Of a stretch of DNA of 28,983 bases, positions 25,062 through 28,983 are shown piece by piece (the first letter of the stretch is position 1; every line of letters starts with the position of its first letter). Under the pieces are notes generated by a model, which saw nothing but the letters and a program-made list of their open reading frames with translations, was not told the origin of the DNA and did not search any database. The translations under genes and the position numbers were made by a program. Source of the DNA: Clostridium sp. AF15-31 (GTDB lineage: Bacteria; Bacillota; Clostridia; Lachnospirales; Lachnospiraceae); contig NZ_QTXL01000011.1 of assembly GCF_003461625.1 (NCBI RefSeq), positions 1-28,983 on the forward strand, in the 5' to 3' direction.

Positions 25062-26345
25062 ATGGGTTGGATCAGTCATTTATGTTTGATGAATATGAAA
25101 AGACGAAAAACCAGAACCTTTCTAACCATACTTGGAGTTGTGATCGGTGTGATCTCTGTTGTGACCCTGCTTGCAGTTGGTATCGGCGTACGACAGGAAA
25201 TGATCAATAGCATGGTGGATAGTGAAAGTATTTGCCGGATTCAGGTGACCGGAGCAACCGGCGGCAAGCACAAAGACCGGATGATCATGGATCAGACCGT
25301 GAAAACTTTTCAGGAGCTTGAATATGTCAGTTCCGTATATCCGACCTATGAGATGTATGTGACCATCACAAATGGAAAATATTCTTATGATGGTGCGATT
25401 ACCGGTATTCCACAGTCGGAGCTTGCGAAGCTTAAGTATACAAAGACGTCAAAGCAGACAACATCGAGCGTGAAGCCGGTGCTTATTATGGGAAATAAGG
25501 TCACATCCTTATTCTATAATCCGGAAACGGAGCAGACCTATGATGTGACAGAGAAGAAAAAAGCAGAGACATGGATCGGAAAAAAAGTGGATCTGTCCTT
25601 CTGGGATTCACAGGAAATGACACCGGTGAAGATAGAAGTCGGAGCGGTTATTGACAGTGGAGAAGATACATATAACAGAGACTCACAGAGCATTTACTGC
25701 GATCTGGATGTGTTAAAGAGCTTTTTAGGCAGAGTATCCAGTGGGGGAACGCTGCCGGGACAGCCGCTTGATGCAAATGGAAATCCGTACAAGGATTTCG
25801 TATATTCCGGAGCGGTTGTGACTGTTGATAATATCGATCATGTCGATTCTATCGTGAAGAAGCTTCAGGATATGGGGTATACGACGGAAAATGAGAAAGA
25901 GTATCTGGATACGATACAGAAATATCTGAAGATGGTACAGCTTTTACTGGGTGGTATCGGAGCGATCGCACTGATCGTAGCGGTGATCGGAATCAGCAAT
26001 ACCATGACAACATCGGTATTTGACCGGATCAATGAGATCGGCGTATTAAAGGTTCTCGGATGCGATCCGGATGAGCTGCAGCTCCTGTTCCTTACAGAAG
26101 CAGGAATCATCGGAGCGGCGGGCGGTATCATAGGAGTGCTTTTATCGTATGGTTTTAAGGGTATCGTAGATAAGATCGCTATTAAAATGTTCGATCTGGC
26201 AAAGGGAACGCAGATTGCAATAATCCCATGGGAACTTGCAGTCGGAGCCGTTGTCGGAGCGATTCTGCTTGCGATATGTGCCGGATATTTTCCTGCGAGA
26301 TTTGCATCGAAATTGCAGCCGTTAGATGCTGTCAGAAACAGATAG
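25062..26345 (+). CDS. MacB-like FtsX-type ABC permease
   Basis: A 427-residue permease with the classic four-TM MacB layout. TM1 is about 17-40 (FLTILGVVIGVISVVTLLAV), then an outer domain (about 45-285), then three C-terminal TMs (about 292-315, 345-368, 388-412). The coupling loop FDRINEIGVLKVLGCDPDEL is typical. It ends KLQPLDAVRNR, the conserved family tail. It differs in size and layout from copies A and B, so it may form a separate transporter with the same ATPase. The ATG follows the upstream stop with no gap; GGAGG is inside the upstream gene. No terminator was found between it and acpP. Confidence 0.93.
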   Translation: MGWISHLCLMNMKRRKTRTFLTILGVVIGVISVVTLLAVGIGVRQEMINSMVDSESICRIQVTGATGGKHKDRMIMDQTVKTFQELEYVSSVYPTYEMYVTITNGKYSYDGAITGIPQSELAKLKYTKTSKQTTSSVKPVLIMGNKVTSLFYNPETEQTYDVTEKKKAETWIGKKVDLSFWDSQEMTPVKIEVGAVIDSGEDTYNRDSQSIYCDLDVLKSFLGRVSSGGTLPGQPLDANGNPYKDFVYSGAVVTVDNIDHVDSIVKKLQDMGYTTENEKEYLDTIQKYLKMVQLLLGGIGAIALIVAVIGISNTMTTSVFDRINEIGVLKVLGCDPDELQLLFLTEAGIIGAAGGIIGVLLSYGFKGIVDKIAIKMFDLAKGTQIAIIPWELAVGAVVGAILLAICAGYFPARFASKLQPLDAVRNR

Positions 26346-26376
26346 AAAAAAAGGAAAAAAACGGAACAGTATTTTG

Positions 26377-26405
26377 TTGACTTTACTGTATCCATGCGTT
26401 ATATT
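26377..26405 (+). promoter_or_regulatory. Promoter of acpP
   Basis: TTGACT (26377-26382), a 17-nt spacer, then TATATT (26400-26405), with an overlapping TATAAT 5 nt further on. No FapR- or FabT-like operator was recognised. Confidence 0.8.
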
Positions 26406-26463
26406 ATAATCGTCCGCGGGGCAGTGAGATAAACATTTACTATATTTAGGAGGAATTATTAAT

Positions 26464-26697
26464 ATGTTCGATAAGGTAAAAGCTATTTTCGAAGAGCAGT
26501 TAGGAGTATCACAGGATGAGATGCAGCTTGATACTAACTTCAAAGATGATTTAGGAGTAGATTCATTAGATTTATATGAGATAGTAATGAAGATGGAAGA
26601 TGAATTCGACGTTGAGATCCCTGCTGAGGAGCTTGAAGACGTTGCTACATTCGAAGACGTACTTAACTATCTTAAGAGCAAAGGTGTAGAAGAATAA
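26464..26697 (+). CDS. acpP: Acyl carrier protein
   Basis: A 77-residue acidic protein. The phosphopantetheine attachment serine is S34 in GVDSLDLYE, followed by the helix EIVMKMEDEFDVEIPAEELE that contacts partner enzymes. It carries the growing chain in type II fatty acid synthesis. AGGAGG lies about 10 nt before the ATG. It is the first gene of acpP-fabD-fabG. Confidence 0.97.
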   Translation: MFDKVKAIFEEQLGVSQDEMQLDTNFKDDLGVDSLDLYEIVMKMEDEFDVEIPAEELEDVATFEDVLNYLKSKGVEE

Positions 26698-26705
26698 TTC
26701 ACATC

Positions 26706-26790
26706 AGAAGCAGACAAGAGGCAGCGAAGATGTCTATATACCAGATTTGCCCAGCGCAGGTTGGTGGATGACAGACTGGCTGCTTCTTTT
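26706..26790 (+). other. Long stem-loop between acpP and fabD, possible partial terminator
   Basis: AGAAGCAG (26706-26713) pairs with CTGCTTCT (26780-26787) and is followed by TTT; the 66-nt loop has further short pairings (GTCT/AGAC). It lies 8 nt after the acpP stop, where it could reduce read-through so that acpP is expressed above fabD. The remaining leader to fabD has no gene. Confidence 0.5.
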
Positions 26791-26878
26791 AGTATAGAGG
26801 AACAGACGATGGCGACAGTCAAAGAGTGAATGATGTTCGGCCGTTGTCAGTAAATATAAAGAATAGACAGGTGAGAAA

Positions 26879-27802
26879 ATGGGTAAAACAGCAGTTATTT
26901 TCCCTGGCCAGGGCGCACAGTATGTAGGCATGGCTAAGGATTTCTATGACAGTTTTGAAGACAGCAAGGCAGTAATCGATACAGCAGACAGTGTGCTTGA
27001 CATTGATCTGAAGAAGATCTGCTTTGAGGAAAATGAAGATATCAACAAGACAGAATATACACAGCCTGCTATGGTAGCAGCAGAACTTGCTATCTATGAG
27101 CATGTAAAGAATGCAGGTTTGAAGGCAGATGTATTCGCAGGTCTGTCACTTGGTGAGTACAGCGCACTTACAGCTTGTGGAGCTATGAAGCTTCCGGATG
27201 CGATTCGTACCGTAAGACAGCGTGGTATCCTGATGCAGAATGAAGTTCCGCTTGGTCAGGGTGCTATGGCAGCCGTTATCGCTACAGATGCAGAAGTGAT
27301 CGCAAAGGTCTGTGAGGAGACTCCGGGCAATGTTCAGATCGCAAATTATAACTGCCCCGGACAGATCGTTATTTCCGGTGAGACAGAAGCCCTTGACAAA
27401 GCATGTGAAGCCCTTCAGGCAGCAGGAGCCAAGAGAGTGATCAAGTTAAATGTCAGCGGCCCATTCCATTCCAAGATGCTGGAACCGGCCGGTGAAAAGT
27501 TATATGCATACTTAAGAGATGTAGAGATCGCAGATGATTTCCTTCCATATGTATGTAATGCTGATGCATGTTATGTAACAGATGCTTCAGAGGTTAAGAC
27601 TTTACTGATGCGTCAGGTATATTCATCTGTCAGATGGCAGCAGAGTATCGAAGCTATGATCGCAGACGGCGTAGATACATTTGTAGAGGTTGGACCTGGA
27701 AAGACTCTGTCCGGCTTTATGAGAAAGATCAACAAAGAAATGAAATGCATCAACATCGCAACGGTTGATGATCTGAAGAAATTGGAGGAACTGAATGCTT
27801 AA
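26879..27802 (+). CDS. fabD: Malonyl-CoA:ACP transacylase
   Basis: A 307-residue enzyme that moves malonyl from CoA to ACP. The nucleophile is S90 in GLSLGEYSA; the N-terminal GQGAQ (10-14) forms the oxyanion region, and H197 in VSGPFHSKM completes the catalytic pair. Length and motifs are normal. The start is supported by AGGTGAG about 4-10 nt upstream. It overlaps fabG by 8 nt, so the two are coupled. Confidence 0.96.
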   Translation: MGKTAVIFPGQGAQYVGMAKDFYDSFEDSKAVIDTADSVLDIDLKKICFEENEDINKTEYTQPAMVAAELAIYEHVKNAGLKADVFAGLSLGEYSALTACGAMKLPDAIRTVRQRGILMQNEVPLGQGAMAAVIATDAEVIAKVCEETPGNVQIANYNCPGQIVISGETEALDKACEALQAAGAKRVIKLNVSGPFHSKMLEPAGEKLYAYLRDVEIADDFLPYVCNADACYVTDASEVKTLLMRQVYSSVRWQQSIEAMIADGVDTFVEVGPGKTLSGFMRKINKEMKCINIATVDDLKKLEELNA

Positions 27803-28535
27803 GGATAAAGTAGCAGTCGTAACAGGTGCCGGACGTGGTATCGGCAGAGCCATTGCAAAGACATTTGCAGGATATGGCGCAAAGGTAGTTGTCAATTATA
27901 ATGGCTCAGAGGAGCGTGCAAACAGTCTCGTAGCAGAGATCAAGGAAGCTGGCGGAGAAGCAGTTGCTTATAAGGCAAATGTAGCTGATTTTGCAGAAGC
28001 AGAGGGACTTATCAAGTTCGCACTAGAGCAGTATGGCAGAGTTGATATCCTCGTAAACAATGCCGGCATTACAAGAGATAATATCATGCTCGGCATGAAG
28101 GAAGAAGACTTCGATCAGGTTATCAATATCAACCTGAAGGGTGCATTTAACTGTATCAAGCATGTGTACAGACCGATGATGAAGCAGAAGTACGGCAGGA
28201 TCATCAACATGTCATCCGTAGTCGGTATTGAAGGGAATGCAGGACAGATCAACTATGCTGCTTCCAAAGCCGGAATCATCGGTATGACAAAGTCTGTAGC
28301 AAAGGAACTTGGCAGCCGTGGTGTAACAGCAAATGCGATCGCACCGGGATTCATCAAGACAGATATGACAGACGCAATGTCAGATAAGATGAAGGATGCG
28401 ATGCTCGACCACATCACAGTTAAGAGACTGGGTGAGGTATCAGATATCGCTGAGACAGCAGCATTCCTTGCATCCGACAAGGCATCTTACATTACAGGAC
28501 AGGTTATCCGTGTAGACGGTGGTATGAGTCTGTAA
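27795..28535 (+). CDS. fabG: 3-oxoacyl-[ACP] reductase
   Basis: A 246-residue short-chain dehydrogenase that reduces 3-oxoacyl-ACP with NADPH. The cofactor motif is TGAGRGIG (10-17), NNAG is at 88-91, the catalytic serine is S141, and YAASK gives Y154 and K158. It ends IRVDGGMSL as usual. GGAGG lies about 6 nt before the ATG, inside fabD. A strong terminator follows, so fabF, fabZ, fabK and acc genes must lie elsewhere. Confidence 0.96.
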   Translation: MLKDKVAVVTGAGRGIGRAIAKTFAGYGAKVVVNYNGSEERANSLVAEIKEAGGEAVAYKANVADFAEAEGLIKFALEQYGRVDILVNNAGITRDNIMLGMKEEDFDQVININLKGAFNCIKHVYRPMMKQKYGRIINMSSVVGIEGNAGQINYAASKAGIIGMTKSVAKELGSRGVTANAIAPGFIKTDMTDAMSDKMKDAMLDHITVKRLGEVSDIAETAAFLASDKASYITGQVIRVDGGMSL

Positions 28536-28561
28536 GACGAAATAGAATATAGATAAAAGTA

Positions 28562-28617
28562 GACAATGCCGGATACAATTTTATATGTATCCGGCGTTGT
28601 CTCGTTATAGCATTTTT
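28562..28617 (+). terminator. Intrinsic terminator of the acpP-fabD-fabG operon
   Basis: A 16-bp stem (28562-28577 with 28586-28601; one wobble) with an 8-nt loop. The T-rich stretch CATTTTTATTTTT begins 10 nt later, so the tail is not immediately adjacent. Confidence 0.8.
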
Positions 28618-28692
28618 ATTTTTCAAAATTTATCTTGCTTTTGTAATGAAATTATCATTAATATTGTTTTTTTTATTTGCCTACTGAAAAGA

Positions 28693-28782
28693 CTGGAAGA
28701 TGCGAGAAAACACGCAGAGCAGGGAGCGTGTATAGATGCAGATGCATTTGTGGCGGATATGAGGACAAAATATGGCATATAA
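28693..28782 (+). pseudogene. Remnant of a RelB/ParD-like antitoxin gene
   Basis: The last 30 codons, reading RLEDARKHAEQG then CIDADAFVADMRTKYGI, have the form of an antitoxin C-terminus: a helix, a turn after G, then a short helix ending KYGI. The frame continues upstream, but those residues are hydrophobic and unlike an antitoxin DNA-binding domain, and they run into the fab terminator, so the N-terminal part seems lost. The stop overlaps the start of a toxin-like frame by 11 nt, the overlap usual in such operons. Confidence 0.5.
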
Positions 28783-28900
28783 GATTTTTATGACGATTGA
28801 TGCAGCAGAGGAGTTGGAGAAGATTATTCAATATTTGATTGAAAAAAAGAGAAATCCACAGGCTGCGACAAGTTTATTAAATGATTTTGCGAAATATTGA
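28772..28900 (+). pseudogene. Truncated ParE/RelE-like toxin gene
   Basis: The frame starts ATG 28772 and reads MAYKIFMTIDAAEELEKI then IQYLIEKKRNPQAATSLLNDF, a good match in form to the first 40 residues of RelE/ParE-family toxins (A..EL..I..Y.......P.AA..L). A TGA at 28898 stops it after 42 codons, less than half the family length of about 90-100. Sequence beyond the stop in any frame does not clearly restore the family's C-terminal beta sheet before the window ends. Inactive as it stands, unless the stop is a sequencing error. Confidence 0.5.
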
Positions 28901-28983
28901 TAAATAATTATAAACTTGTTTTCCGTTCGGATATCCGTTACAATCAAACTTGGAGAGACGGAGGCAATATACAAAGCTAAAAT

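Noticed and set aside
28585..28692. Start of the antitoxin-like frame at 28585
   Set aside because: That ATG is inside the fab terminator loop and the encoded residues are hydrophobic, unlike any antitoxin N-terminus.

Overview
The window looks like a piece of a Lachnospiraceae (Clostridia, Firmicutes) chromosome. The clues are moderate G+C, strong AGGAGG-type ribosome binding sites, endospore genes (yabP, yabQ, spoIIE, spoVT, a CotF-like coat protein), a PKTG-type sortase signal, and the yabP-yabQ-divIC-spoIIE-tilS-hpt-ftsH gene order known from Bacillus and Clostridia. The genus cannot be fixed from sequence alone; a Coprococcus-like member is one possibility. No rRNA, tRNA, CRISPR array or transposase gene was seen.

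Layout. (1) 1-1200: 3' end of a Cna-B-type cell-wall-anchored surface protein and its terminator. (2) 1200-3008: a membrane sensor fused to a receiver domain with no kinase domain, behind a promoter that carries two TGTCGAA (Spo0A-box) sequences. (3) 3009-4094: an EpsC/CysE-type serine acetyltransferase. (4) 4095-4545: two giant imperfect hairpins side by side. (5) 4546-6576, minus strand: rqcP, a CotF-like coat protein, HU and spoVT. (6) 6910-14344, plus strand: yabP, yabQ, divIC, spoIIE, tilS, hpt, ftsH, covering sporulation, division, tRNA modification, purine salvage and membrane proteolysis. (7) 14345-14991: a non-coding stretch with terminators, an inverted repeat and a third giant hairpin. 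(8) 14992-26345: a GH13 alpha-glucan hydrolase, a BceS-like short-loop histidine kinase, a TTACA-N4-TGTAA operator, a terminator, two tandem large FtsX-type permeases, one ABC ATPase, a membrane-anchored CARDB-like protein and a third, MacB-like permease. (9) 26377-28617: acpP-fabD-fabG. (10) 28693-28900: remnants of a RelB/ParE-like toxin-antitoxin pair.

The most unusual signal is non-coding. The giant hairpins at 4098-4314 and 14667-14900 share a core of about 120 bp (about 86% identical by hand alignment). Differences between the copies preserve base pairing: two C-G to T-A swaps and one base pair lost from both strands. The outer arms of the two copies are unrelated in sequence, yet each arm pairs with its own partner. 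This fits either a structured RNA family or a small mobile element that sits inside palindromes.

The second theme is the kinase and ABC cluster. It has the features of a peptide-sensing/detoxification module (intramembrane-sensing kinase, FtsX permeases with large outer domains, BceR-type operator), but no response regulator gene lies in the window, and an intrinsic terminator separates the operator from the first permease.
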